From assembly GCF_046591575.1 (NCBI RefSeq), contig NZ_JBIQWA010000006.1, positions 152,109-216,108 on the forward strand: a DNA stretch of 64,000 nt, read 5' to 3'. Below the pieces are notes generated by a model, which did not search any database, was not told the DNA's origin, and saw only the letters and a list, made by a program, of their open reading frames with translations. Shown piece after piece: positions 9,488-16,917 of the stretch. A program made the position numbers and the translations under genes. Within the stretch, counting starts at the first letter, position 1, and each line of letters opens with the position of its first letter. Source of the stretch: Marivita sp046591575. GTDB taxonomy: Bacteria; Pseudomonadota; Alphaproteobacteria; Rhodobacterales; Rhodobacteraceae.

Positions 9488-9655
9488 TTGACGTAACGTG
9501 AAAACACGGTGCCACGCATGTGGCTAAAAGGGAATCGGGTGAAAGACCCGGACTGCCCCCGCAACTGTAAGCGGTGAGCGCAATGGCAAAACCACTGGCC
9601 GAATGGCTGGGAAGGGCCCGCGCGCATTGACCCGCAAGTCAGGAGACCTGCCGTG
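9488..9655 (+). promoter_or_regulatory. Cobalamin (B12) riboswitch
   Basis: An AdoCbl-type aptamer lies in the 318-bp gap between cobB and the CbiM-like gene. Conserved blocks appear in the right order: GGTGCC near 9509, AAAAGGGAA then GGTGAAAGACCC (about 9526-9549), the core CTGCCCCCGCAACTGTAAG (9553-9571), CCACTGG (9592-9598), CTGGGAAGG and finally the B12 box GTCAGGAGACCTGCC (9638-9652). Such elements lower expression of downstream uptake genes when B12 is plentiful. The exact 5' edge is approximate. Confidence 0.95.
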
Positions 9656-9688
9656 AAACCGAAGGCGTTTGCCTTCATCAAATCACCC

Positions 9689-9705
9689 GTCGCCGGAGGG
9701 GCGAC
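9689..9705 (+). promoter_or_regulatory. Hairpin between riboswitch and start codon
   Basis: GTCGCC and GGCGAC form a perfect 6-bp stem with loop GGAGG, just before the ribosome site AAGGGA (9711-9716) of the CbiM-like gene. It lacks a T-run, so it is more likely part of a translational expression platform than an intrinsic terminator. A smaller hairpin, GAAGGC-GTTT-GCCTTC, lies at 9661-9676 directly after the B12 box. The regulatory role is inferred. Confidence 0.5.
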
Positions 9706-9724
9706 TTAACAAGGGACGTGTCTC

Positions 9725-10405
9725 ATGCATATTGAACCCGGCGTCGTTGACGGCGCCAAAATGGTATTTGCCTATGGCACTGCGGCTGCAGCTGCAGGGT
9801 ATTCTTTCAAACTGATCGCCAACGATCTATCCAGCCATACTATCGCATCTTTCGCCACGCGGACAGTATTGGCCACAATCGGCGTTTTCGTGTTTTTCGA
9901 ACTGTTGCCCCATTTCGCGGTTGGTGTGTCCGAGGTGCATTTCATTCTTGGCACAACGCTGTTCCTGCTGCTGGGGGCGGCACCTTCGGCTGTGGGTCTG
10001 GCATTGGGGCTTTTGGTGCAGGGCATGTTCTTTGCTCCGACAGACCTGCCGATGTATTTCGTCAACGTCACCACGTTATTGGTGCCGCTTTTCGCCATTG
10101 ATGCGCTGGCTCACAGGATCATCCCGCGGGATCGCGCCTATGTCGATCTGGCTTATGCAGATGTGTTCAAAATGTCAGTCGCCTATCAGGGCGGTGTCGT
10201 CGCCTGGGTGGCGTTCTGGGCGTTTTACGGTCAGGGGTTCGGGGCGGACAACCTTAACGCCGTCTGGACCTTTGGATTGGCCTATATGCTGGTCGTGGTG
10301 ATCGAACCGATCGCCGATCTTGCGGTTCTGGCCGGGGCCAAGGCGCTGCGGGGCGGTGGTGTTCGCGGCCTGTTCACGCACCGCTTATACAACAACGCTG
10401 CCTAA
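9725..10405 (+). CDS. CbiM-like cobalt transport membrane protein
   Basis: Predicted inner-membrane permease of 226 residues with about six hydrophobic segments. It starts MHIEPGVVDGAK; the Met-His N-terminus resembles CbiM/NikM permeases, where it binds the Co2+ or Ni2+ ion. The riboswitch directly upstream and cobF directly downstream make cobalt uptake for B12 the likely job. No CbiN, CbiQ or CbiO partner is present, so it is a solo component here; partners may be elsewhere, or it may work alone. The ribosome site AAGGGA is 8 bases before the ATG. Confidence 0.78.
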   Translation: MHIEPGVVDGAKMVFAYGTAAAAAGYSFKLIANDLSSHTIASFATRTVLATIGVFVFFELLPHFAVGVSEVHFILGTTLFLLLGAAPSAVGLALGLLVQGMFFAPTDLPMYFVNVTTLLVPLFAIDALAHRIIPRDRAYVDLAYADVFKMSVAYQGGVVAWVAFWAFYGQGFGADNLNAVWTFGLAYMLVVVIEPIADLAVLAGAKALRGGGVRGLFTHRLYNNAA

Positions 10406-10451
10406 GCGATGGGATCTGGGCCGCCTGTCGGCCCGGATCCGTCCGCTTGTA

Positions 10452-11192
10452 ATGACCATCGAACATCTCTGGCTGATCGGGATCGGCACTGGCAACCCTG
10501 ACCATGTGACAGGCGCGGGCATGCAGGCGCTTCGTGATGCCGCAATCGTCCTTGTGCCGCACAAAGGCACGGATAAAGATGATTTGGCACAGCTGCGGCT
10601 TGGCATTATCGCAGCCAGCGGCACAAAAGCGCGGATCATTCCCTTTCAATATCCGGTCCGCGATCCGAATTTGCCCTATCAAGACCGGGTTGCCGCATGG
10701 CATGACCGTATTGCCGAACGCTGGCAGGCGGCCCTGGGAGCGGCTGGTGTCACGGGGCCAGTTGCGCTTTTGGTATGGGGAGATCCGGCGCTTTACGACA
10801 GCACCCTGCGCATCGCCGCGCGCCTGTCGCCGCCGCCACAGATGCGGGTTGTGCCGGGAATAACGGCGATTCAGGCGTTGACGGCGGCCCATGCGATCCC
10901 GCTGAACACGGTGAATGGACCTGTTCATGTGACCACGGGTCGACGCCTGCGCGATCACGGTTGGCCCGCCGAGGCGGAGACGGTGGTTGTCCTGCTCGAT
11001 GCGGATTGCAGCTTTCGTCAACTGGACCCGACGTATATCACCATCTGGTGGGGAGCCTTTCTGGGCATGCCGCAACAGGTGTTGTGGCACGGTGCCTTGA
11101 CAGACGCCGCCGAGCAGATTCCAGCACTCCGTTCTGCTGCGCGTGCCGAACATGGTTGGATCATGGACACATATCTGATGCGCAGATCGTGA
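10452..11192 (+). CDS. cobF: Precorrin-6A synthase (deacetylating) CobF
   Basis: SAM-dependent methylase that methylates C1 of precorrin-5 with loss of acetate to give precorrin-6A, the aerobic-route enzyme. The 246 residues include IGIGTGNPDHVTGAGMQAL, VPHKGTDKDDL, LVWGDPALYDSTLRI and VVPGITAIQALTAAH. The ATG at 10452 matches the family N-terminus (MTIEHLWLIGIGTG); the longer in-frame extension overlaps the previous gene and looks spurious. It follows the CbiM-like gene by 46 bp and so probably shares its riboswitch control. Confidence 0.93.
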   Translation: MTIEHLWLIGIGTGNPDHVTGAGMQALRDAAIVLVPHKGTDKDDLAQLRLGIIAASGTKARIIPFQYPVRDPNLPYQDRVAAWHDRIAERWQAALGAAGVTGPVALLVWGDPALYDSTLRIAARLSPPPQMRVVPGITAIQALTAAHAIPLNTVNGPVHVTTGRRLRDHGWPAEAETVVVLLDADCSFRQLDPTYITIWWGAFLGMPQQVLWHGALTDAAEQIPALRSAARAEHGWIMDTYLMRRS

Positions 11193-11282
11193 CAGGCTGC
11201 GGAGGATGATCCCTCTGTCAGTCATCTGCTGTGCATCCATATTACATAACCCTGATTACGCGAAAATAATGCCGTACCCACG

Positions 11283-11287
11283 CAGCG
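11283..11287. repeat. Left 5-bp target site duplication
   Basis: CAGCG directly abuts the left terminal repeat at 11288. The same CAGCG directly follows the right terminal repeat at 15472-15476. A 5-bp duplication is the length made by the TnsB/TniA/Mu family of transposases. Confidence 0.85.
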
Positions 11288-11312
11288 TGTCGGAACTCGC
11301 CAATAATGAGAC
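11288..11312 (+). repeat. Left terminal inverted repeat
   Basis: This 25-bp tip matches the right tip (15447-15471, reverse strand) at 19 of 25 positions: the first ten are identical, GAGAC at 21-25 is identical, and four of the ten middle bases match. A second TAATGAGAC copy follows with a 14-bp period, ending inside the tail of the TOPRIM fragment. Confidence 0.85.
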
Positions 11313-11316
11313 CAAA

Positions 11317-12138
11317 TTAATGAGACTCGGGCAAGCGCCCTGCACAAGTAGCAGTGCCCTTCGGCAGATCGCTGATCTCGTTCCAGCTGTCGAAGTCCTT
11401 CAACATTTCGGTGAGGACATCCTTCTTCTTGAGGTCGCGCCCTTGGCGCTGCTTCATGGCCATCTCGACGCGCTTGGCAATCAAAGTTGAACCATCTTCG
11501 GGAAGGTCTTCCAGCCTGAGCGCCAGTCCGTAGGCACGATTGATGCAATCTAGATACCACTCATCTGGAAACAGATCTTCGATCGCAACATCGGTTTTCT
11601 TCACACCGGCTGCGTCCCCAAGCATGAACACCCGAAACTCATGGCCAGTATCGTCGGAATATGCTTTCAGGTTCATAGCTTTGATTTTCTCGTGTGCTTG
11701 GTGGCCTGCTTCATCGGTGTCGAGTAGCACGCCGGCATTCCATCTCTGGCCGATGGCGAACGCCGCATAGATCGGTGCCTTGGTGGACGTCTGCGCAGGC
11801 CACATATAAATGTGATCTGATAGCCCCACCTTGTCGCCTCTGGTCAATAGGCCGGATAGCTTGCTCAAGATCAGCGCATCGGTGCCGCGTTCCACAATCA
11901 AAACCTTGCGATTGCCGAGCATCCCGGAAAGGTCAGGTGTGAGACCAAGGGCGCTTTCAATGACTGCCATCGGGGCCGATTGGCTGGTGACTACACCGTG
12001 TGTAACCCGCAGATGGTGGTCACTGTCAGTTTCGATGATGCGCACCCGTTCCGGGTTTGCTTGATCGACCATCGAAGACAAGCGCGATACTGCAAATGAT
12101 CCGGCTGACCGAGAGTCTGTTCGTCTTCCATAGCCCAA
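11317..12138 (-). pseudogene. OLD-family-like nuclease, C-terminal TOPRIM fragment
   Basis: About 270 residues that look like the end of an ABC-type ATPase domain followed by a TOPRIM domain: KVLIVERGTDALILSKL supplies the TOPRIM glutamate and VLLDTDEAGHQAHEKI the D-x-D pair, as in OLD nucleases. The ATPase core (Walker A, signature) is missing. The frame opens from a TTG directly behind the neighbouring ATPase scrap, so the 5' part was lost. Its stop lies within the left transposon end. Base composition is visibly less GC-rich than the cob genes. The TOPRIM call is by motif only. Confidence 0.55.
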
Positions 12139-12140
12139 CG

Positions 12141-12326
12141 TCAGATACGGGGTGCGCCAGCGAGCACGACCCGAATGTCGTACTTGGAGATCAGGTGATG
12201 GACGAAGTTCTGGAAGTCGACCATCTGATGCTTCCTGAAGCTGTATGTGCGGTGGAAATCATCCAAGATCACGAGCCGGGTTTTGATCTGCCCAAGAAGC
12301 GACAGGGTTCGACGCTGCGAAGCCAA
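12141..12326 (-). pseudogene. AAA ATPase scrap, possibly TniB/TnsC-like
   Basis: An open stretch of about 61 codons with KTRLVILDDFH, a good Walker B block, followed by a QMVDFQNFVHHLISKYDIRVVLAGAPR segment laid out like sensor-I of TniB-type transposition ATPases. There is no Walker A, no ribosome site and no proper start (TTG). It is fused on its 5' side to the broken flavodoxin domain and abuts the TOPRIM fragment. Assignment to TniB is tentative but fits the transposon ends. Confidence 0.4.
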
Positions 12327-12334
12327 ACGGATCC

Positions 12335-13468
12335 TCGGGCCGTATACCGATTTGGCGCGAATTGCGACATTGGTGCCGCATGGACCTTGTGTCCCGCCAG
12401 CGTCAACGCCTCATGCAGGGTCGCGGCAAAGCCCCATGTGCTCCTCCCTTCGCTGCCGACCAGTAGGACCGTGTCGGCCTGCCCTGCAGCAACATTTCCC
12501 GAAATCCGGGGGCGCGCACGGCGCGCTTGCACCCAGAGTATCACGCCGGTAGCGGCCATGAACGGCGCGCCGAGCGCCATCACCCCGAGGATCATTCCAA
12601 GCCATGCCAGACCTTGTCCCGTGTGCAGCATGTAGATCGTTTCATTGAAGCGTTGCCATGTGCCTGCATCGGCCCAGACCAGAACTTCGCCGGTTCCCTG
12701 ATCCAGATATCCCTCGCCCAGATTGGTTTTAAGCTTGAAGGTGTCGGTGAGATCGTTCGGATAGGGAAAGGTCAGTTCGCGCAAGGCGTTCACAGGCGTG
12801 TCACGCAGCAATCCGATGGTGCCGGGGACCGCGCCGGTCTGGCCGCTGATATCGGTCGGGAACGCGGGAGCGCTACTGTGTGGGAGCAAATCAAAGGTGC
12901 TCGCGGTCATGAACAGTGCGGTGGCTGAGGAGAGCAATAGTCCGACGACAGTCAGCCGTGCCACCTCGACATGCAGCCGCCCTGTCAAGGGGCCGCGCAG
13001 GCGTGAGAAGAAACGCCGTCAGCCCCCTGCCCGCCTTGCTGTCAGCATGAGACCCGTGATTGATAACACCAGAAGCGACACTGCCCCTGCCGCTGCCGTA
13101 AGCCGCCCCGCGTCATCCAGAAACAGCGAACGATGCAGGTTGGTCATCCAGCGTTGAAAGGCGGAAGGCTCGTAATCCGCAACACCGACGCCAGTGGCCG
13201 GGTCGATGACCACTGCACCGGGCTGTCCGGCTTCAAAATAAAACGCCGTGATCTGACCTGACGGAGCGCGGCGGATTTGCTCGACACCAGGGTATGCGAT
13301 GGCGATGCGATCCGCCAGAGTGGCAACCGTGAGCGTTGGGTCGGTCTGCGCGGGGGACTGCACCGTCTCCAGTGCGGGAAGAACGCTTAACACTGCCCCG
13401 CTGAGCGTCATTATTACGATCAGCAAGGCCGCGATCCGGACAGGAAATTTGTGCAGAGCACGCAGCAT
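12335..13468 (-). pseudogene. PepSY / flavodoxin-type membrane reductase, two lesions
   Basis: The gene begins at 13468 (AAGGAG ribosome site) and encodes a membrane protein: an N-terminal helix, a PepSY-like periplasmic region, a second helix pair, and a C-terminal flavodoxin domain starting TVLLVGSEGRSTWGFA. An in-frame TGA at 13019-13021 interrupts it where the reading frame resumes as RRFFSRLRGPLTGRLHVE; homologous proteins would have Trp (TGG) there. The flavodoxin domain then stops after about 40 residues at the join with the ATPase scrap near 12335. Both lesions point to a dead gene, probably once passing electrons between cytoplasm and periplasm. Confidence 0.75.
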
Positions 13469-13490
13469 TGCGAGGCTCCTTTCGGAAAAA

Positions 13491-13961
13491 TTACATGTCG
13501 TAGGTGAAATCACGGATGTAGCGGCGGCCCGCTGTCGACTGACCCGCGCCAGTCGTGGTCAGTGGAACGACCACTTCGGACGGGCTGTCGCGCATCTCTT
13601 CAACAGACGCGTCGATGTGCAATTCATAGCCTGCGTCAAACAGTGCATCCGCGAGGTCGAGCGTGATTTTCAACTGCCGCCCCGCGCCAACGCTGGCCCC
13701 GGTGATGCCGTTGATCTCGGCGGTATTTCCGCCCGTCGCACGATACCAGTCGCTCAGGTGTTCGTAGTATTTGGACTTGCCACCCGCCATCCAAAGGCTG
13801 CCCATATAAGTGCCGTTTGCATCAGTGACATAAAGCGCGAGATAGGCTCCGTCGCCGCCATACTGGTTCATGTTTGCGGTCAGGGTAACCGGTTTGGCAA
13901 TTGCCAGATCGGGAACAGCCAGGGCGGCGGTCAGCGCGAGGGCGGATAGCAGCGTTTTCAT
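13491..13961 (-). CDS. DUF2271 domain protein, exported
   Basis: A 156-residue protein with a clear signal peptide (MKTLLSALALTAALAVPDLAIA, cleavage near residue 22) and a mature domain matching DUF2271, with KPVTLTANMNQYGG, YLALYVTDANGTYMG, and a GAGRQLKITLDLADALFDAGYEL core. The function is unknown; DUF2271 genes commonly travel with PepSY reductases and ApbE-type flavinyltransferases. A GGAGA ribosome site precedes the start. It lies 22 bp upstream of the broken PepSY gene and seems intact. Confidence 0.8.
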   Translation of the reverse strand: MKTLLSALALTAALAVPDLAIAKPVTLTANMNQYGGDGAYLALYVTDANGTYMGSLWMAGGKSKYYEHLSDWYRATGGNTAEINGITGASVGAGRQLKITLDLADALFDAGYELHIDASVEEMRDSPSEVVVPLTTTGAGQSTAGRRYIRDFTYDM

Positions 13962-14210
13962 CAGTAATCTCCATTTTCTAACTTCTTGTCCTGTCTGTGG
14001 GATTGGGCTGATGTGTTCCTGACAGGAAACAGAAAACTGCTTCAGCCAGGCGTCAGGTTTGGCCAGAAAAAGACCCCGCCGTGCTTGGGATGACGACGCG
14101 GTCGATCAGCAAACCATCAAATCGAGAGGTTTGCGGATGAAAGTGCTGATGCGCCAATTTCAAATGCAGCCAGGGTCACCAGGACAGGTTGCGCTAAGGC
14201 CAAGCCTCAT

Positions 14211-14230
14211 GTGATCCGAGTTCGGATCAC
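14211..14230. terminator. Perfect hairpin at the end of the PepSY gene
   Basis: GTGATCCGA and TCGGATCAC form a perfect 9-bp stem around a 2-base centre and span the stop codon of the small PepSY gene. No T-run follows on the minus strand, so it is only a candidate 3' end structure. The remaining gap to the DUF2271 gene (13962-14210) holds a short palindrome, TTCCTG-A-CAGGAA (14016-14028), and no gene that I can see. Confidence 0.4.
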
Positions 14231-14616
14231 TGCTGAACGACAGGCGCTGCGTCCGGCGCAAACAGCCCATTCGAAGGCGGCTCAGCTGAACCGGCTGGCG
14301 CAGCATTGTTGCGACCACGGTAATCGTCATCGTCATCGTCATCATCCTCGTACTCAAACTCGACTACGGCGAGCGTGGCAGGATCAACCTCGACCTCGAT
14401 CTCACGGCCATTGGCATCTCGGCCCTTGATTTCATAACAACCATCATCAGTCTCGATCCGGCGCACGGTCCAGCCCTGCGCCTCGGCCATTTGCTGCACG
14501 GCTTCGCGCGGTTGCCAGTCAGCCATCGGCACCCGACAATCGTCGTCATCGGCAAGAGCGACACCTGCCGCACCAACACCAATCAAAAGCGTTGTAGCCA
14601 TCAGGTATTTCTTCAT
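14227..14616 (-). CDS. Small exported PepSY domain protein
   Basis: A 129-residue protein with an N-terminal signal peptide (to about residue 22, ALA-DDDD) and one PepSY_2-like domain: VQQMAEAQGWTVRRIETDDGCYEIKG followed by the VEVDPATLAVVEFE strand. Then come a run of eight aspartates (from CAT/ATC-type repeats near 14330-14350) and a low-complexity Pro/Ala tail. It likely acts in the periplasm; the acidic tail could bind cations. It reads divergently from the two-component remnant, with a response-regulator-like repeat between them. Confidence 0.78.
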   Translation of the reverse strand: MKKYLMATTLLIGVGAAGVALADDDDCRVPMADWQPREAVQQMAEAQGWTVRRIETDDGCYEIKGRDANGREIEVEVDPATLAVVEFEYEDDDDDDDDYRGRNNAAPAGSAEPPSNGLFAPDAAPVVQQ

Positions 14617-14697
14617 TGTTCCATCTCCGAAAGTTTGCGTTGATGTGGCGTTATCCCTAGTCGACCTGACACCTACCTGAAGTACGCATTATTTCTG

Positions 14698-14714
14698 CTT
14701 CAGGAGTCCTTCAG
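14698..14714 (+). promoter_or_regulatory. Direct repeat resembling an OmpR/PmrA-type operator
   Basis: CTTCAG-N5-CTTCAG has the 11-bp spacing used by PmrA/QseB-type regulators (tandem hexamers separated by five bases). A reversed copy, CCTGAAG, lies at about 14676-14682. It is in the divergent gap between the PepSY gene and the response-regulator remnant, the expected place for autoregulation. The cognate regulator is broken, so the site may be orphaned. Confidence 0.5.
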
Positions 14715-14760
14715 CTTGAGAGGTGATAGAAGGACGACAAACGGAGCAGGAAAAACAGAT

Positions 14761-15232
14761 ATGCGTGTGCTGCTAATTTAGGACGATACGGTGCTGGGGG
14801 CGGCGGTGCGCGATCAGATCATCGCGGATGGGCATTCCATCGACTGGGCCACGCGACTGGATGGCGCACAGGGATATCTGGATGTAGCGACCTATGACTT
14901 GATCCTTCTTGACCTGATGTTGCCCGACGGTCGCGGACAGCCTTTCCTGCGCACGCTCAGAAAGCGGGGCGATGTAACACCAGTGATCATCCTTACGGCG
15001 ATGGACCAGATCAGCGATCGTATTGACGGACTGAACGCCGGTGCCGACGACTACATGCTCAAGCCTTTCGATCTGTCGGAACTGTCGGCACGGGTCGGTG
15101 CCGTTGCGCGACGTTATGCGGGCAATTGCCGATGGGGCGCAAGCAACGCTCGCGTTGCACTCCCCGCCACATGGCAGCACGGACGGGTTCGAGGCTGTGT
15201 TTCAACTGCCAAGCTATGCGCAGGTGGTTTAA
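14761..15232 (+). pseudogene. Collapsed two-component system (receiver fused to kinase tail)
   Basis: Starts as an OmpR-family response regulator, MRVLLI, but the seventh codon is TAG where these proteins have Glu (GAG); the frame continues DDTVLGAAVRDQI... with the phosphoacceptor segment LILLDLMLPDG and the Lys motif MLKPFDLSEL. After the receiver (near 15120) the sequence jumps frame into AIADGAQATLALHSPPHGS...FEAVFQLP, the last strand of a sensor histidine kinase ATPase domain, ending at TAA 15230-15232. The DNA-binding domain and most of the kinase are missing. A deletion of adjacent regulator-kinase genes plus a nonsense mutation explains it. Confidence 0.8.
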
Positions 15233-15399
15233 TCAAACCACGAAACAAGGTAGGAAACACCATAGTACGGCTACCAATAGTGATGATCCAACGCCAGAGG
15301 CCCCCGCCCTCGCAGACCCGGCGTTGCGAAAATTTCCAGAACACGATCATCCGTTTGTGAAAGACATTTCCAAATACCTAAGTGCCTAAATATTTGGCT
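15233..15399 (+). other. Unassigned stretch inside the element
   Basis: No intact gene is visible. One reading frame ends as ...DPALRKFPEHDHPFVKDISKYLSA with a TAA at 15387-15389, which looks like a natural protein C-terminus but is too short to identify. It may be a leftover of a cargo or transposition gene. The DNA is more AT-rich than its surroundings. Confidence 0.25.
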
Positions 15400-15446
15400 G
15401 TCTCGTAAATTGAAAACTCTACCACATTGAAATCAATCCGCTCCCA

Positions 15447-15471
15447 GTCTCACCAATAGGAAGTTCCGACA
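15447..15471 (-). repeat. Right terminal inverted repeat
   Basis: The reverse strand reads TGTCGGAACT for the first ten bases, identical to the left tip, and carries GAGAC at the same offset (21-25). A further inward site, CAATTTACGAGAC on the reverse strand, lies at 15400-15412. The target duplication CAGCG follows at 15472-15476. Confidence 0.85.
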
Positions 15472-15476
15472 CAGCG

Positions 15477-15818
15477 TTTCCGCCCTGCGGTGTAAAAGGT
15501 CTTAGCGGTCAATAGTGAACAAAAAAGAAAATGTGGCTTTGACAAACGAAAGAAAGTGCGCAACGCTTTGAGCGATTGGGAGGACTGGGCGGATGCCCCC
15601 AAGCGACACGGATGGTTTCATTTCTGTTGGTCGTGGACCTGTTGCGGACAATGCACAGGGTTCCATTTGGCTGGAGCGGACTGCACGATATACCCCGGCA
15701 GAGGCTTTTCTGATCCCTCTGCATTGATCGGCTGCACCGGATCGCCGCGATTGATCGGGTGATGAAAAATGACGGCCCTGTCGCACAAAGGTCTGTGCGG
15801 AATGAGGAGAGAGTAGAG
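15477..15818 (+). other. Upstream region of the glp operon
   Basis: This 342-bp gap, between the element's right target duplication and glpS, should hold the glp promoter. Purine-rich ACGAAAGAAAG around 15546 resembles the TTTCG-type half-sites bound by DeoR-family GlpR proteins, but a firm operator or -10 box is not recognised. Short open frames on both strands here resemble nothing known. No glpR or glpD gene lies upstream. Confidence 0.35.
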
Positions 15819-16907
15819 ATGGGAATGGAACTGAACGGCGTGTCAAAAACGATCGACGGCGCCACCCATATCTATCCTACGGATCTGACCCTAAATGCGG
15901 GCACCATGAATGTCCTTCTGGGCCCCACCCTGTCTGGAAAGACGTCTTTGATGCGATTGATGGCGGGGCTTGACGTGCCAGCGACCGGACAGGTGATCTG
16001 GAACGGGCGCGATGTGACCGGGATGCGGGTGCAGGATCGTGGGGTTGCGATGGTGTATCAGCAATTCATCAACTACCCGTCTATGACCGTCTATGACAAC
16101 ATTGCCTCTCCGATGAAGCTGTTGGGGAAATCGGCTGCTGAGATTGACGCGGCAGTCCGGAAAACGGCGGATATGATGCAGTTGACGCCGATGCTTGACC
16201 GCAAGCCACTGGAATTGTCCGGTGGACAGCAACAGCGCTGCGCGCTGGCGCGGGCGCTGGTCAAGGATGCGGGGCTTGTCCTGCTGGATGAACCGCTTGC
16301 CAATCTGGACTATAAGCTGCGCGAAGAACTGCGGATGGAGATCCCCAAGATCTTTGAGGAATCCGGGTCGATCTTTGTTTACGCCACTACCGAACCGGAA
16401 GAGGCGCTTCTTTTGGGGGGACACACCGCCACTCTATGGGAGGGGCGCGTGACGCAATTCGGCCCCACACCCGAGGTGTATCGCCAGCCGCAAGACGCAA
16501 CAACGGCGCGGGTGTTTTCCGACCCGCCGATGAATTTCCTGAACATAACCAAGACCGCAACGCAGGTCACGTTTGCGGACGGGCAACGCCTTGACGTGCA
16601 GGGCCGATTGGCCGCGCTGGCCGATGGCCGCTACATCGCCGGGTTTCGCCCCAACCATCTTGAGATCGAGCGCCACACTGGCGACGCGCTTGAATTTACC
16701 TGCAAGATCGCGGTGACAGAGATCACCGGATCAGAGACCTTTCTTCACATTGACCACCATGGCGAGCGTTGGGTCGGTCTGATCCACGGAGTTCGGGATC
16801 TGACGTTGGGGGCGGACATCAGCATCTATCTTGATCCCGCGCATATCTACATCTTCGACGAGGATGGCCGTCTTGCGGCACCGGCGTCTTACGCGTTGGC
16901 CGCCTGA
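15819..16907 (+). CDS. glpS: Glycerol/G3P ABC importer ATPase GlpS
   Basis: First of two CUT1-type ATPases of a GlpSTPQUV-like importer. Walker A is LLGPTLSGKTSL (a Thr-Leu variant of GxxGxGK), the signature is LSGGQQQRCALARAL and Walker B is LVLLDEPLANLD, with a C-terminal TOBE-like regulatory region. The start at 15819 has a GAGGAGA ribosome site; the frame is open further up, but that part does not look coding. The 362-residue length is normal. Gene order and the accompanying glpU-like gene support the Glp assignment known from Rhizobium. Confidence 0.85.
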   Translation: MGMELNGVSKTIDGATHIYPTDLTLNAGTMNVLLGPTLSGKTSLMRLMAGLDVPATGQVIWNGRDVTGMRVQDRGVAMVYQQFINYPSMTVYDNIASPMKLLGKSAAEIDAAVRKTADMMQLTPMLDRKPLELSGGQQQRCALARALVKDAGLVLLDEPLANLDYKLREELRMEIPKIFEESGSIFVYATTEPEEALLLGGHTATLWEGRVTQFGPTPEVYRQPQDATTARVFSDPPMNFLNITKTATQVTFADGQRLDVQGRLAALADGRYIAGFRPNHLEIERHTGDALEFTCKIAVTEITGSETFLHIDHHGERWVGLIHGVRDLTLGADISIYLDPAHIYIFDEDGRLAAPASYALAA

Positions 16908-16917
16908 GGAGAGGCAC

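Larger units (their letters stand above)
11288..15471. mobile_element. Tn7-superfamily-like element with decayed cargo
   Basis: The 4,184-bp segment is bounded by perfect 10-bp inverted repeats, TGTCGGAACT (11288-11297) and AGTTCCGACA (15462-15471). A shared GAGAC lies at offset 21-25 from each tip, and CAGCG is duplicated outside both ends. The left end has two spaced copies of a TAATGAGAC-type motif (11302-11312 and 11316-11326). The right end has matching sites on the other strand (15447-15458 and 15400-15412). TGT...ACA tips, repeated internal sites and a 5-bp duplication fit TnsB/TniA-type ends. No intact transposase remains, only an ATPase scrap, so it is non-autonomous now. It sits between cobF and glpS. 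Confidence 0.85.

Noticed and set aside
13019..13021. TGA read as selenocysteine in the PepSY reductase
   Set aside because: The expected residue is Trp, no selenocysteine element is visible, and the same gene has a second disabling lesion.
14322..14352. Short tandem CAT/ATC-type repeat as a phase-variation tract or CRISPR
   Set aside because: It simply encodes the aspartate run of the PepSY protein in triplets; no spacers.
15502..15865. Overlapping minus-strand frames before glpS
   Set aside because: No ribosome site, no signal or domain, and they run into the glpS start region.
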